DNA of 64,000 bases from Wyeomyia smithii (GCF_029784165.1 NC_073696.1:171420912-171484911), one strand, 5' to 3'; numbered from the stretch's first letter, positions 35,430 through 49,087 are shown. Program-made: numbers and translations. The notes: a model not told the origin generated them from the sequence alone.

Positions 35430-38400
35430 AAAAAAGGACTGAAACATTGGGTTGTACTCCTCGGGCTTTGGACTCCCATCCAAGAGATGAAATCTGGCAT
35501 CACATCTTTTTTTTTCCAAATTTTACTTGCTTGTTAATATTTAGTAGCAACCATTTTTGTTTTTGTTGTTGGCGTCTTGCCAACCCAGCCTTCTTTAATG
35601 ACTGTTAAAATAAATAGGAACGGATTATGTGATACAAATACTAATAGAGCAAAACGCCAACGCCCACCGCAACTAAGGAAAAATATTTTTTAAACAATGG
35701 GTCATTTTCCAGATAAAATTTGAAGTGATGAACATTTTATGCTCTCACCTGTCAGGTAGGCTGAGGCCGGTCACGATCCATCTCGCTATGACCTTTTTGT
35801 GAGACGACGCGAATGAAATCTGGCTCATTGTCAAATATCTGAAGTTTGTCTGTTTGACGGGTGCGTAATCAGAAATCTGGCAAAATTCAGATTTATCTAA
35901 TATACTGGCAACGTTGTTTGTAGGGTTGATGGATATTATCTTCGGCAGGGCAAGCTTCAATCCCACTGATTAATCCGGATCTTCTCTTCATGTTAAGAGT
36001 TTTTTTTGTGTGAACGCAGTGTAAATTCTATCAATTTCAAATTGTTTCGAAATCTATGATGCATCTGTGACAAAAAGCGGAAACCTTTTCATTGTTTTAA
36101 GTTTGCGCCTCTTCACTTTTAACGTTTCTCACCGATTGCTTTGCATCTTGAAAACCCGTATCCAAACTGCGATATAAATATGTATATTAGACATAAACTA
36201 CCGGTAACACCAGAATGTAGACGACACTGTGAATCTAAATAGCATTACACTTGCAATGAGAGCGAGTGAGAGAGATAGAGAGAGAGAGAGAAAAAAGAGA
36301 GAAAGAGAAAGAAAGAGAGAACATAGCAAATTAATTCTCCCTCTGTTAGTGGCGTACAATTGGCTGCATGCATATTGAAATTCGAGTCACATCACAACGT
36401 TGAAGTTTGTGCTGCCAACAGCTTGCAGGGGATTATTTCTTGGGTCAGATAAAATGTCTACTCGAATCAAAAGTAGTCATGCGACAGAATCACGCAATAC
36501 ATGAGCCCGATCATTTTTTTCCAGTGACCCGGTTCCCTTCATGTCTCCTAAACGGCGAACATCTTTCTTACTGATTTTTGTTGAAACGTTAAAAACATTA
36601 TGCGAGCGCTAATGCTTGTTACGCAGTTTCAGGTTGTATTTATTAGGCTTTTGCCAAAATCTGGATGAGTAGACAGTTATTTCTTGTAGCGTAGTAAAAT
36701 CTTGGATATAAATCTATGTACTCAGTGACAGTAAACACTGGGCGAAGAATAAACGTTTTTCTGTATGCGTTTGGCATGCAAGTCATGTGCAATCGTTATT
36801 TTGGGCGGCTATGTGTGTGAGGTTAAATTCATTGAATTAAGCCAGCCTGTTTTTTTTTATTTTTTGTTAACTATTTTGCACTATTTCCTGTTTTTGGCCA
36901 TTTAAAGCAGTGCTATCAATTAGTAATTCTCAAAAAAAAAAACTGTACCAATATGAAGTAATCCAAACAGCACTGCATCAGTATGAAGACACACTTCTTA
37001 TGCTATTATTGAATTTCGGATTACCAGAGCCACAGTTATATTTGATTGCAAAATCTCAAATCATTTAACAGTCTCTCAGTGATTCATCATTATTTGTTTT
37101 TTTTTTTCTCCAGTGAGTAAAAATAAATTCTGCGTGTTAAAGATATTTTCCTTGATTTCATGGTGTTTTCTTGTATAGAGCATAAATCTTATGCTTGTAG
37201 TTGTGATCAGTTCGGCTGCTGTGGATGGTGTATTACAGCTTTACTCTCAGTTTTCCTGCCAGCTCGTGTGATGCAGTAGAGCATGGACAACGTACTGTAT
37301 CGAAGTGCTGTAGGAAAAGTGCTTTCTTTCTAGTAGAGTGGGTAATTTTCGTGTGTAGTACAGACTGACAAGGCTTTTAAAATTTAGAATGCTACCAAAT
37401 TTCATTGCTTTATATTCTGGTAAGAATGTAATGTTTAGTGGTGCAGTTTGTATAAAGATAATTTTAGATAAATTTTACTTGTGTAAGACTAAGTAACTGT
37501 TCATGTCACACTGCGGTAAGAAAATCACAATTGTATGTACCTTTTGATTATTCTACCTCTCGATTATTTGCTAGAACTAGATTCTCAAAAAGGTAATTAT
37601 TTTTGCTTTCAATGAATGATTGTTCTGCGTTATGTAATCTGAAAATTCAACGTCTAGTTCAATTTCAATTATCGGTGACAGTCGAATGTTTTGTTCATTT
37701 TTCATGATTTAATATGTTATTTCGATTAAAGTAGGTTTTCTATATGTTTGACTATCTGTTATTTTTTGTGGCCCGGGAAATCACATAATTCGAAAAAAAT
37801 GTTTAGTACGTGTGCTTGAGAATGAAAATTATATGCGAACGAAGCAAATGCATTTTGCAAGGAGAAAAAAAATGAAAATCTAATTTTAGTTGCATGTGTC
37901 GGTGTTAACTCTTGATTAAATGCGCATAGATTCGTGCTAATTATGTCACAACGTATTAGATTACACTAGAATCGGCATTGCAGAAAGGTGTTATTCCAAA
38001 GGTTACGTGCTGTGTGGAATCAGATTCAAATAAATCAGTATAACGTTTCTTCAAATGTAAACAATTCGAATGAAAATTGCTTTTTGTAATTCGAACACTC
38101 TTTTTCTCGCTTGCGCACATGCCACTCTCTTGGAAATGTTGGCCCTGTCTGCTGTTCATGAGTCATACGCAAAAAAAATAATCATGCTGTTTGTTTACCA
38201 GACAATATTTCATTTTAAAATCAAAATTTACATGATTTTAGTATACAGTTGGTCAACGACATTAATTGCTTTTTCACATCCACACAGCACGTACCCTTAG
38301 TAATTATAAGAAAGGAGGTGAAAATGACCAGATATTTTAAATTCATTGTGTTTGTGCAAGCATAAAATGATGAAAAGCTTTACATAGAATCGTACGTGAG

Positions 38401-38510
38401 AGTAAATTTGACTAGTCATAGCATGCAGATAATAAGGCGACAACTGAGCAAATGTATGTCTAAAAAAGAGACGAGTATTCTCAGTAGAGTAAATCTATGC
38501 TAAATGACTT
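35430..38510. other. intronic, no gene recognised
   Basis: AT-rich. It includes a GA-rich simple repeat at 36258-36321 and several poly-T runs. ORFs at 35745, 37956 and 38070 show no domain. Confidence 0.5.
36258..36321 (+). repeat. GA-rich simple repeat
   Basis: About 64 bp of imperfect (GA)n/(GAAA)n. Such tracts can bind GAGA-type factors, but nothing else here argues for function. Confidence 0.8.
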
Positions 38511-38519
38511 ATGCGTATA

Positions 38520-38779
38520 CTGCCGTGAGATGACAATGTGACGTATATCCAAGTGATCAGTTTTTCAGTATGTGGCCCAAAAACGAATAAATTTCTTGTC
38601 ACTCTTGTATTGAAATGAGTGCCAACGTCACTTTGTTTTTTTGATTTTATGCAACGTACGACTAAGTAACAACGAAAAGGATGATACCAAAAGATAGTTC
38701 ATCGAATAATGAACAAATTGGCATAAAAAACCTATATACGAAAAAATGGCACTTACGTCACTTTGTCATCTCACGGCAG
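38520..38779. mobile_element. CTGCC-ended MITE, family C (260 bp)
   Basis: The inverted ends CTGCCGTGAGATGACAATGT and (right) CTGCCGTGAGATGACAAAGT are nearly perfect over about 28 bp. They are flanked by TATA on both sides (38516-38519, 38780-38783). The subterminal tgacgta/cgtcactttg motif recurs internally near 38600 and 38628, separated by gtattgaaatgag. It shares its layout with the elements at 19491 and 48471. Confidence 0.75.
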
Positions 38780-39949
38780 TATACGGGTATACGCCTCATT
38801 CAAAGCATTGTGACTGGTTGTAAAGAAGAACTGTCTGAGAAGAAATTATAGGGAACCAACAATGTTATAAAATATACACTGTATATTTTTGTATTCCACA
38901 AAATCTAAACAAACACTAAATTTTAATTTACATAAAAGGGTTCATTTTTTTCTTGTCATTTTTTTTTTACAAAAACTTGAAGTTCTTACAAAACTTTTAG
39001 TACAAAGAATGAAAAGAAAAACAAAAAACTTTCGTAGGCTAATTTTTAGAGCACAATATCAAGCATTTCTAATGAATAATGGTTTTCCAATGATATTAAA
39101 TAATTTCAGCAATTGTTTATATTCAAATAGTTTATAAAAATTAACTACTAAATTCAAACGTTTTTAGGCTATTTTGAATTTAAGTTTAGAAATTTAGAAA
39201 GTGAACAGTAAATTTCAAACCAGAAAAAAAAATTAAAACAAACGAAATAGAACAGATTGAATTTGCCATCGATTTTCTTTGTTGAAATTTGATATTATCC
39301 ATTAACTTTTGTAAAATTTCAAGATGCAGAATAGTAAAACAAATTTTTACTCAAAGTTTTAGAGCATTTTTGAAAATAATGAAAATAATGCAATGTGATT
39401 TTAATAAAAGTTTCAAATCATAAAACTCTTGGAGACAATTTATATTTAATATTGACATGATTTCAAATTTTTTATGTTTTTAAAGGTTGGTGTCAGGGTT
39501 GAAGAAACCTTTGGCATGCCATCCACTCCAAGTTTTTCTATGTACATTAACCCTTTAACGGGCCGAGGAAAAAAAATGTCATTAAATTTTATTGTTTATT
39601 TCTGATCACTGATCATAGCTCATAATTATCAAGCAGAAAAAAAAAGAAAGTTGTTGGTGGCAATATAGTTGCCACTGCCTTATAAAGGGTTAAAAGAGGT
39701 TTCCAACTTATTGAAACAATATCAATATGAATGAAAATTAAAATCCAATGCGAAAACGTCTACATTGATGGGAGAGGGTTGGTTTTATAAAATAAGGAAA
39801 AGTAAAACTTAATTTTACTTGCGCTGCAGGATTCTGTTAGACTGGTTCATTAAATTGGCTACAAAAATGAATAAACCAGTTGATAGTAGCTAATTATGTA
39901 TTATATTTTAACTAACATAACCCGTATTACTTTATTACGTATTTTACAG

Positions 39950-42900
39950 GGATTAGAGATTTCCAGCTCAGCCGTAGCTGCCACCGTTGCTAGATTACGC
40001 CCGAAAAGTAATACTTCAACTGAGCGTACCGACTCATATCGCTTTTCAATGGCAAACCTTGAAGAAACACACGAAGCTGAGCTAGATGCCATTCTAGGAG
40101 AACTGAGTCAGTTGGAACAGCGAGGTGAACTGCGACAGGGCAGAAGCCATAGTCGTACAAATTCTACAATTTCAGTTACCACAAATACTACAATTTCATC
40201 CGAAAGTGGCTGTAGCAGCGTCCCAGACAGTGCCGCAAGCATAAGCAGTTTGCGCGAACCGCGAACGGACAGTCCAGACAATGATTCCGCTTTCAGTGAC
40301 ACCGTATCACTCATGTCAAGTGAATCATCAGCATCTAGCAGCGTCAGTTCACATTTGAAAAATTTACAACAAAATGCTCAAAATACCGTAGATACCGGAA
40401 AACAGGCCAAGATTCATTTAGCTTTACAAAAACTAGAACAAGCCACAGTAAGGCGACTGTTTGTGAAAGCCTTTTCTGTAGACGGAGCATCCAAGTCATT
40501 ATTAGTAGACGAAACAATGTCCTGCGGACATGTTACGCGTTTGCTGGCTGATAAAAATCACGTGCAGATGGAACCGAGCTGGGCAATTGTAGAACATTTA
40601 CCAGAGTATCAGATGGAAAGATTATTCGAAGATCATGAATTATTAGTTGACAACCTAATGCTATGGAGCAGAGACTCCAAGAATAAAGTTTTATTTTTGC
40701 AGCGTGCGGATAAATTAACCTTATTCAAAACTCCTGAACTGTTTCTACCCGGAACACAAATGGCACCAGGAAGTGACCATGACGAACACACAAGGTAACT
40801 TCGGGGTAATTTTTATCAATAAATACTAAAGGTCTATCGTTTGATTTTTGTTAGGGCAATGCTATTAGATGAGTTTTTTTCCACCCAAAACCAAATTCCA
40901 CTTGAAGGTCCACTGTATTTAAAAAGCGATTCTAAAAAAGGGTGGAAAAAGTATCATTTTGTACTTCGTGCTTCTGGTCTGCACTATTATCCAAAAGAAC
41001 AAAAAGTGCGATCTATAAAGGATCTTCTCTGCTTGGCACTTTTTGCTGGCCACGAAGTATATCGAGGAATAGGTTGGAAGAAAAAACATAAATCGCCAAC
41101 TGATTATACGTTTGCATTACGATGTCCGAAGGTCTCTCCGATAGCTAAAGGCACTCGATCGATAAAAATGCTGTGCGCCGAAGATGCGAAATCCTTAGAA
41201 ACATGGGTCACAGCAATTAGAGTAACAAAGGTAAGATGATTGAATAAAAAATAAACCTTGATCTGAACATTTCTCAATTGTAGTATGGTAAAAAATTGCT
41301 GGACAATCATCGAAGTCTATCAGAAGATCTTGCTCGTGAAGAGTTAGATAAGCTATCATCAGCACGAAGTGGATCTATTGGCAGTATCGTGTCTTCTGTT
41401 CCTTCTCACTGTAGCAGTAGTAGCAGCAGCAATAGTAGTGGAAGTGGCGCTAATCATTTAGTTCCTGTTAATAACGGTCGTTTATCGCGTGCATCGAGTT
41501 CCAGTTCCAGTGGCTGCTTATCGGATGAAAATAACGGATTCGATTCTGATTTTCCTACGGGTACCATAAAGCGAAAGCCATCTATGAAACCAAACTTACC
41601 TTTGACATCGATGACCAGGCAATTGAAGGAAGTTGGGGAAACTACTTGTTTGAATGATTCGTCTCCTGCTTCACCGGATCGAGGAGGAACACTAACACGA
41701 AGACACAGTCGAAGAAGAAGCGAAGAGAGTAATAATAGTGGGACATTGAAACGAAGGCCTGCAAATAATCGTGGATCGATGGAAAGTATGAGTTCTTCTA
41801 CTTCGACACCCACACCAACGCCTTCCAATAGTATCCCAGGAACTCCAATAAATCAACAGCAAGCGCCAATATTAGCAATCAATAACAATTTACTAAACAA
41901 TAGCAGTAGTAGCAGTAACGTACAACAGTCGACTACTATAACTCCACCAACGCCAACAAAACCGATCACATCCTTGGAATCTATGCAGGGTTGCATGAGC
42001 AATTCTACGTTTTCTCTGCCGCCCCCACCAGACGATCTCGGAACAAATTTCTCAGGTTCAACGTTGTCGCTAGATTCTCTGCCCCCACCTCCCCCACCAA
42101 GCGTACTAGAGGATAGTTTTAGTGGATCTCAATTGTCATTAGTTAGTGTGCAAATGCCATTGCCACCACCGCCCCCAAACGTAATATCTGTTCAATGCGT
42201 TTCGAACATGAAGGAGTTGGGTAAAATTTACCAAACAGTGTCAACTTCGTCACAGGACCCCAGTACATCCCAAATAATCATGACATCAAATGAAAATTTT
42301 GAAACAAACAGCATTAAACAGTCTATCATGAAATTCAATAGTCAAGCTCTTCCATCTGTTACAAACAACGTCTGCTCAAAAGTGGAACCAATTTACTTAA
42401 CAACCATGAAACCGTCTGCCTTGAAGGCTCCGCCATATAAAGCACCACCTCCATATAACGGAGAAACTACAATGCCACAGACACCACCTCCAGCACCGGC
42501 TAAAAATGTCAAATTTGCGGATTCCCCTGTTCTGCTAAGACGCAAGGTATGTTTTGAAGACGAAGTTCAAGAAGTGCCGCTTTCACCCCGAAGAATATCG
42601 CGTGACATATACTCGTCTCCACCAGTTCCTCCACCGAGAGCTGAAGCGACACGTTTGTCGACATCATACACATCACCGAAAAGGTTAAGTGATTCTGCTT
42701 CTAATCCTCCTAGAGATTTTCTAAAAGATTTACAAAGAGTAATGAACAAAAAATGGCAGATTGCCCAGAAATGCAAGTTGGAACCAGCAACAACTCCACA
42801 TGAAGTTCTTGGTTTTCGTGACTTACCTAGCGAAAACTATTCGTCACACTACTACAGGGAATCCGCCAACGTGAGCCACTGGGTACAGGAGCACTATGGC

Positions 42901-43068
42901 TCTGATGGGCTATACGAGAATTTAGGTAGCAACATGGGTGTAGAACCATCCTACCCAAGGGGGCAATTAATGGTAAGTGGTTCTATTAAAAAGCGGCCAC
43001 CACCGCCACCTCCAAAACGAAGTGAGAAGACGCATTTGACAACAACGGTTCCACAGCAGAGGTTATAA
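39950..43068 (+). CDS. pico: Pico: MIG-10/RIAM/Lamellipodin-family adaptor (RA-PH, proline-rich)
   Basis: Three exons: 39950-40794, 40855-41230 and 41284-43068, with GT/AG borders (GGTAAC, GGTAAG donors; TTTTACAG, TTTGTTAG, AATTGTAG acceptors). The stop is TAA at 43066-43068. With the proposed exon at 19198 the protein is 1019 residues. Order: an AELDAILGELSQLEQ helix (about residues 62-76) resembling the talin-binding segment of RIAM; a Ser/Thr-rich stretch; an RA domain (about 184-272, VRRLFVKAFSVDGASKSLLVDE); a PH domain (about 317-435, GPLYLKSDSKKGWKKYHFVLR to LETWVTAIRV); then a Ser-rich tail with LPPPPDDL, LPPPPPPS, LPPPPPNV and KRPPPPPPKRS runs, typical Ena/VASP or profilin ligands. 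Known role of the family: it links Ras/Rap GTPases and phosphoinositides at the membrane to actin assembly. The PH start follows the RA end closely, as in this family's joint RA-PH unit. Confidence 0.9.
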
Positions 43069-43690
43069 AATTGGGCCTATCTCGGATTTTCCGATTGTCT
43101 GCTGATGGTCAGGAGAACCGTCCGTTGCGAACGAATATGCAATGGATCGTCATGCAATGTTAGTGAAGTGTAAATAGGAAACATATAACGAATATCGAAT
43201 ATCAATTTGCCATAAATTGCTGGGATTGTGCTATCTCGTGACGATTTTACTTGATCGAAAACTGTATGCGCTCAACATCTCTAGAAATTGTGTAATAATA
43301 GGTTGTTTAACTAAGGGATCAGCACAAGAAGTCTTTATTACTTTGAAACCAAGAAAACTCGATAACTTCATGAATTATACCTATTTTTTCTCTATGACTC
43401 TATAAGTTGTTTTTCTTGGCTAGTTGCTTACTTGATATTAAAAAAATATATTAAATTATATAATTGCTGAGAAATTATCGTCATAGGGTAGCACAACAAC
43501 AGTAAAATGGTGTTGACCAGATATAATCTGGCTTGACAGAGAAGAAATAGACTGGGATTTGTCATTATATGACTATACTGAAGATTCATCGGGGGTAGAT
43601 TGTAAAATTTACTGTGTGGCGAGTCATTTGGCAAAAGTTATGATTGTGATGAAATACGAAACAACAACCTAAATTAATAAAATTATTCAA
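43069..43690 (+). terminator. pico 3' UTR and candidate polyadenylation signal
   Basis: Non-coding AT-rich sequence follows the stop. The first good AATAAA is at 43676-43681. Further AATAAA copies near 43776 and 44370 could give longer 3' UTRs. Which one is used cannot be told from sequence. Confidence 0.4.
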
Positions 43691-43699
43691 AAATGTAAC

Positions 43700-45300
43700 G
43701 CAATTTACTATGCGCCAAGTAATTCCACACGTTCTCGTATAGTTTGAATTGAAGAAAGATATATATTCGCTTGAACATAATAAATGAATTAGTAGTTTAA
43801 TCGATATTGTTGATTACATACGAAATTAAATTTAAAGCTAATTCATTCGTGTTTCATTTAAACAGTTTTATAATGAACGGTTTTACCTAAATATTAACTA
43901 CATGTGTACATCCTTTGTTCTTTATTTAATATTCTCGAAATACAATTCACATGCATTTTAATAATGTATATTGTTTGATTGCTTTTAAAACAAAAACTTA
44001 TTGAAAAAAGTGCCATAGGCTGGGAATATGACTATGAAACAAATAAATATAGATATTTATTGTTGTAAGTAAGTGGAAATATCTGATATGTGAGTAATTT
44101 AAGTTAAATCTATCCCATAGGCAGAACGCATCTTTAACTAAATCTTCTTGAATGATTCATTTGTTATTTAAATTTGAATTATTAAGATTTAATCCTTACC
44201 ATTGCTATCAGTAAAATCAGTCGAACCGTATATACGACAGCTTGAACATTTCTCTACTTCAAAACGAAAACACTATTATGGGAAACAATAAACATACTTG
44301 ATGAGGTTTTTACATAAATATATACAAAGGAAATTTTTGGATCAAAGGTTTTGTACTGTCCACGTATTGGACAATAAATATACAGAAAAATTGGTGCTTT
44401 AACAAATTATCGGTGAATATACATGGTAACCAAAATTAAACAATCGAACAGAAGCGGAGAGAGACGTTAATCGCCAATTGTTGCTTACAACGCAATATTA
44501 GATAACACCGCGTAGACATCAAGCATGCCGAACGTGTTCTTGGCCAAACTCTAAGACACGAGCATTTCCTTTGCATCAAGCATACTTATAGATGAGTTTT
44601 CCGAATGTACTAAATAGGGATAGTAACTTGCTGCTAAAACTGATAGTCGAATGCAGGTTGAAAACAAAGCGAACGATGCGTGTATCAAAGCGGAAAATAG
44701 CACGACCGCGAAAACGAACAAGCCGTCTAAACTATATACCTTTATTTTAAATTGGATCAATATTAAATGAGTATGTAATTGTACTGAGTACAGTAACATT
44801 AAAACTAGTAGACTACACTTTAGCAAGAAGCTAGCACTATGATAATACATACATAAAGGGTGTAAAAAGAAAAAATGAGCAAAACAATGATAAAAATTCA
44901 ATTTTTATGAATTTATTATTATCACAAAATAATCTATACTCATAAAATATTTCGCAATCCTATCATTATTGTAATAAATGCGGAAAAGCTGAAGCTACAA
45001 ACAAAAATAAAAATCAATAAAATAATTAATCCTTTTAGTGTTACTTCTTGGCGATGATATATCCTGTCACGAGAAAACGAGAAACGGCCATGCAAAGTCA
45101 TACAGCGCTTCCGTTTTGATGTGACATTTACACTATAGAGACATTGAAGACTAGAGAAATGACAAGGCGCACACCGTGAGGGTTTGCATGGCATGCAGTA
45201 TAGAGAGCCTATAGACAAGAGAGCCGACAAAGAGCTTACCGTTATTGTGACTGTCACAATAACGTGCCTATAACTGGTAACATCTATATTTGAGAAGCTT
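43700..45300. other. 3' flank of pico, no gene recognised
   Basis: AT-rich; may include an extended pico 3' UTR. The minus-strand ORFs at 44551-44901 and 44940-45257 have no recognisable domain. A 23-bp palindrome (gttattgtgac-t-gtcacaataac) sits at 45241-45263. Confidence 0.45.
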
Positions 45301-45305
45301 TTATA

Positions 45306-45371
45306 TTTCGTGACGTTACAACGCTCATTTTTCAGTAAGGGGTATTCTCACTCCGTTGTAACGTCACGAAA
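45306..45371. repeat. perfect 18-bp inverted repeat TTTCGTGACGTTACAACG
   Basis: Arms at 45306-45323 and 45354-45371 are perfect inverted copies around a 30-nt loop. The same 18-mer occurs again at 46400-46417 and 46567-46584. Confidence 0.85.
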
Positions 45372-46599
45372 ATATGAATCAGTCGATATAATTTATCACA
45401 TATTTCTTAGACATTTTCATAAGAAATAGCTCAATATCTGATTTTATATATTTCTACTTCTACTTTATGCACTTGGTTTGTGGGGTTATTCATTAACTAC
45501 GTAACAAATTTACTTTGTCGCTTTATGTTTGGGAATGCAGAACCAAACCTAAACTTGGAGATTTTCAGTGAAGGAATGTGAGTTATCATCAAATCGATTC
45601 TTTTCATAAGTGACATATGTATCATAAATATTCTCAAAAGTGTCTTATATGACATTGTGTGTAAAACATATTAAATTTATTTTTATTGTAGTTTTTTTCA
45701 CAATGTTCTGAGTACGTTAGAATAAACAGCATTTATATTAAAAACAAGTATACAAATGTGTCCTTAATTCCAATAAATACGAGAAACCTTTCAAAAATTA
45801 TAATAATAACACAAAAATTGCCGCTTTTTAGCTTTTTTCGCTCCCGTAATATTTCCTTGATTTTTTAAAACTCACACTACTTATTCAAGATAATTCGAGT
45901 GCATTTTTGCCGCTGAAGATTTTTTCATCTAGACTTGCCCAAAAAATAAATAGCTGGCTTATTCCACGATATGGTGTTGGTCGTTCAAAAATGTTCTTCT
46001 CATCGTTAGATGTGGTGATGTCACGTCCCGTAATTGCGATAACCGCCACATTCGGAAGATTGGCTTGAGCAATGCGGACGAATTATTCATTTCATTAATA
46101 CGGTTACCTTGCGTCCATAGTTTTTCTCTTAGGGAACATTCGCATGTTACGTAACGCGGAAGTTGACAATTTTCAATCCCCCCTCACACAATGCATTGTA
46201 ATATAATATAATAGAATAATATTAGAATTTTTTAGAATGTAACGTTACTCATGAATGACCAACAGTTTAATAATTAAAAACATTAATCCGTTTTGCAAAA
46301 TTTATTCTCTGTTATATGACAGATGTAACGTGAACTAAGTTAGACGCATCAAGTATGTTTTTCAACATAGACGAATATTATATAAGAGGAGGAATAAAAT
46401 TTCGTGACGTTACAACGCAAACTAAACCTGGTTGTAACTCAAGTTGTATTCAACCTAGCTGCGATCTTTTAGTATCAAATTAAAGGTATTTTTGAGTATG
46501 AAGAGAAAACAAAATATTACTTTGATTAAATGTAAAGAGTTCCCATGGAGTAAAAAACCGTATTTTTTTCGTGACGTTACAACGCTAAATTACCCCTGT
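45339..46599. mobile_element. candidate TIR element carrying the TTTCGTGACGTTACAACG motif
   Basis: The left end (AGGGGTATTCTCACTCCGTT...) and the inverted right end (AGGGGTAATTTAGCGTT...) share the same 18-mer at the same distance. A third copy of the motif lies internally at 46400. Another TIR-like pair (ggttattcatta at 45486; inverted near 46250) may be a MITE nested inside. Target duplication is unclear, so the limits are approximate. Confidence 0.45.
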
Positions 46600-46898
46600 T
46601 TTCATATTGGCCTAAAATCAACATATTTGAAATTTCACTTCAAAACCCTTTAGGCATCGAATAAAGCACTTATTTCACAGTCATATAACATAAAAAATAT
46701 ATTATAAATACATAATTCTGATCATTTGTAACCATTTAAAAAATATGTAACCAAGAACGCTTGTTTTTTGTTAATTTTACTTGAACTTTGCACTTAGTTT
46801 TCTACAGTTTCTTAAACACTATAAATTTGGCATTCACGTTTTTGGAATTCAAACACTATAGAATCTAGGAAAAATATTTACTTTGCCGAAATATGCAT

Positions 46899-46983
46899 TT
46901 CAAAAATATATATATATATGTATATATTTCAAAAATATATATATGTATATATTTCAAAAATATATATATATGTATATATATGT
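46899..46983 (+). repeat. tandem repeat, about 30 bp x 3
   Basis: The unit tttcaaaaatatatatatgt (plus atata) is repeated three times with small length changes. Confidence 0.85.
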
Positions 46984-47021
46984 AAACAAAAAAAATGCAT
47001 CAAGATTCAGTTACATTTCAC

Positions 47022-47825
47022 CAGTGGTGGGCACCGCTAACCGAAAATTCAGCGACGCTAATCGCTAAGTCGCTAAGTCGCTAACCGGAAAATTTAGCTC
47101 GATAATCATTAAACGCTAAACGCTAAACCCACATTAGCGGAACTTTCGCTAATCGCTAACTTTTCAATATGTAAATAGTCATATCGCTATATTTATTGCT
47201 CGTGTTTTGTAAGATTTGGACCACTTTGATCTGTTTTGGTTAAACAAACGAAAACAATTACTTTTTAAAGCTATTTACAGTAAGAGGTTCACGAAACGGT
47301 ATTCATATTTGATTTTGTAAAAACAAGAATAACAAAAGTTATTTAGCTTGCATTGAAAATAGATACTCTTAGGAATGTTTTCATGAAAATTCAATTATTA
47401 TCTGAATCGAAAAAGTAGAACCAAAGTTGTCATAATTTCAAGCGCATTGCAATTTACCAAAGTTCTTGGTGTGCCAAAAATTCAATCTAGACATTGTGCT
47501 TGTTCTTCAAAATGCTCCTGTGGCTTGTACGATAACTGGAACTCCATTCTAGGGTAAAAAACTGACAAAAGTAACTTTCGCAGTAAAGTATGTTCATCTT
47601 TCGAAGCAATTTACGTACGCCATCAGCAATTCACAGTTTTTCTAAATATTTCTATTGTCGCTTCTCCACAAAATTTAGCGAATTAGCGATTAGCGTTTCG
47701 AATGCCAAAATTTTAGCGACGCTAACAGTTTCGCTAACCAGCTCAAAAATTAGCGAAATCGCTAAATCGCTAACTGAATTTTAGCGTCGCTAAGTAGCGA
47801 ATTAGCGGAATGGTGCTCACCACTG
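47022..47825 (-). mobile_element. non-autonomous hAT-type MITE, copy 2
   Basis: This 804-bp element is the inverted-orientation relative of 693-1488, closely similar over its whole length. The ends are CAGTGGTGGGCACCGC and (right) CAGTGGTGAGCACCAT. Flanks catttcac (47014-47021) and aatttcac (47826-47833) match at 7 of 8 positions, a slightly decayed 8-bp duplication. Both subterminal regions hold the same GCTAATCGCTAA arrays. Confidence 0.85.
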
Positions 47826-48357
47826 AATTTCACGTAACTTAAATCCAAATGATACTGAAATACTAGCGACGTTTATTCAAATCAACTCGCTTATAACGTA
47901 ATAAAAAAAATTACAGCTATTCTACATTTCCAACAAAAACAGCCTGAAAGACAGCGCGATCAGAATTCACAACAGTTGTACCTAAATCAGATTGTTTCTT
48001 ATTGGAATGGTGAAAGAGGGGATTATTTAGCCTAATTCATCTCTTGTTTCATTACATATAAGAAAAAACATAATATTAACGCTTTCTAACAAGACTCTAG
48101 ACTAGATTTCATAACAAGATTCATAATAGGGTATCGGCTCTATTATTGTAATAAAATAACTTTTCTAAAAGAGTATTTCATCAATTATCAACCAGTGTTG
48201 CGATTGGAGTGCGAAAATTAAACCTTCTTCACACTCCTGCCGGAGCATGAGCAGCTAATCATATTCGCACATTTTGGTGTAGCCCCTGAAAGCTCACGGC
48301 TCCAGCCGGAGTGCGCGACTAGCAAAAGCAAAACCCCGGTTACTCTTTTATATTCAA

Positions 48358-48389
48358 CACTCCGACGTGATATTTATCACGCCGGAGTG
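48358..48389. repeat. hairpin within a cggagtg-rich repeat
   Basis: Arms cactccgacgtgat and atcacgccggagtg (13 of 14 paired) have a 4-nt loop. The motif ccggag/ctccgg recurs several times between 48230 and 48430, suggesting a small palindromic repeat element. Confidence 0.5.
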
Positions 48390-48470
48390 CACCTATATGA
48401 GCGAACACCAGGAGTGAGTCGATTGCTATGATTAAATTTGGGCGCAAAAGTAAATTGAACCACATGTTCA

Positions 48471-49087
48471 CTGCCGGTACCCGCATAACTGTCCCATACT
48501 GATTTTGGTCACTTTTGAGTTATCATCTGGAATCGACTTAATTGTTATCATATTTTCTGGAAAAAAATTAAAATTGATACTTTTGTATGGAAAAACATGG
48601 AAAAAATACCAAGTTGTTTTTGTCCCATATTGAAAGTACCCGCATTACAGTCCCACTGCATAGTGGTACAAACTGTAAACATATAATTTTGCTCCAGATT
48701 AGTGTATATCGGATTATTTTAGGCATATAGAAGTATGTCATTCAATTAACTAGACTAATGTTGTTTTGCTGTAGTACAATCTACGTTGCCAATGATACTG
48801 CCGGTTGCTGGTTGAATTTATATGTGATGGGACAAAACATGCGAGTATTTTTGAAATGTACCCGCATATTTTGTCCCATTTTGTCTTTTTTTCAAGTTAT
48901 ATAACGTAAAACCAATTCCATCCATGGTTTTTAGTTCTCAACGATAAACTTGTGGTGCCATGAAACTGTTATGGTCATTGGTTCTGGATGTATTTGCTGG
49001 AAATCCGAAAATTCACGGATTATATTAAATCGCCGTATTCTCAACATGTTGTTTTTCATTATGGGACAGTTATCCGGGTACCGGCAG
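48471..49087. mobile_element. CTGCC-ended MITE, family B (617 bp)
   Basis: The inverted ends CTGCCGGTACCCGCATAACT and (right) CTGCCGGTACCCGGATAACT extend through gtcccata. They are flanked by TTCA on both sides (48467-48470, 49088-49091). The subterminal (acccgca)-x-tgtcccat motif recurs internally near 48625-48655 (two copies around atattgaaag) and 48860-48880. The middle aligns with family A at 19620-19680. Confidence 0.75.

Noticed and set aside
41454..41828. 124-codon minus-strand ORF within pico
   Set aside because: It is the antisense shadow of the Ser-rich coding exon, with no domain or start context of its own.
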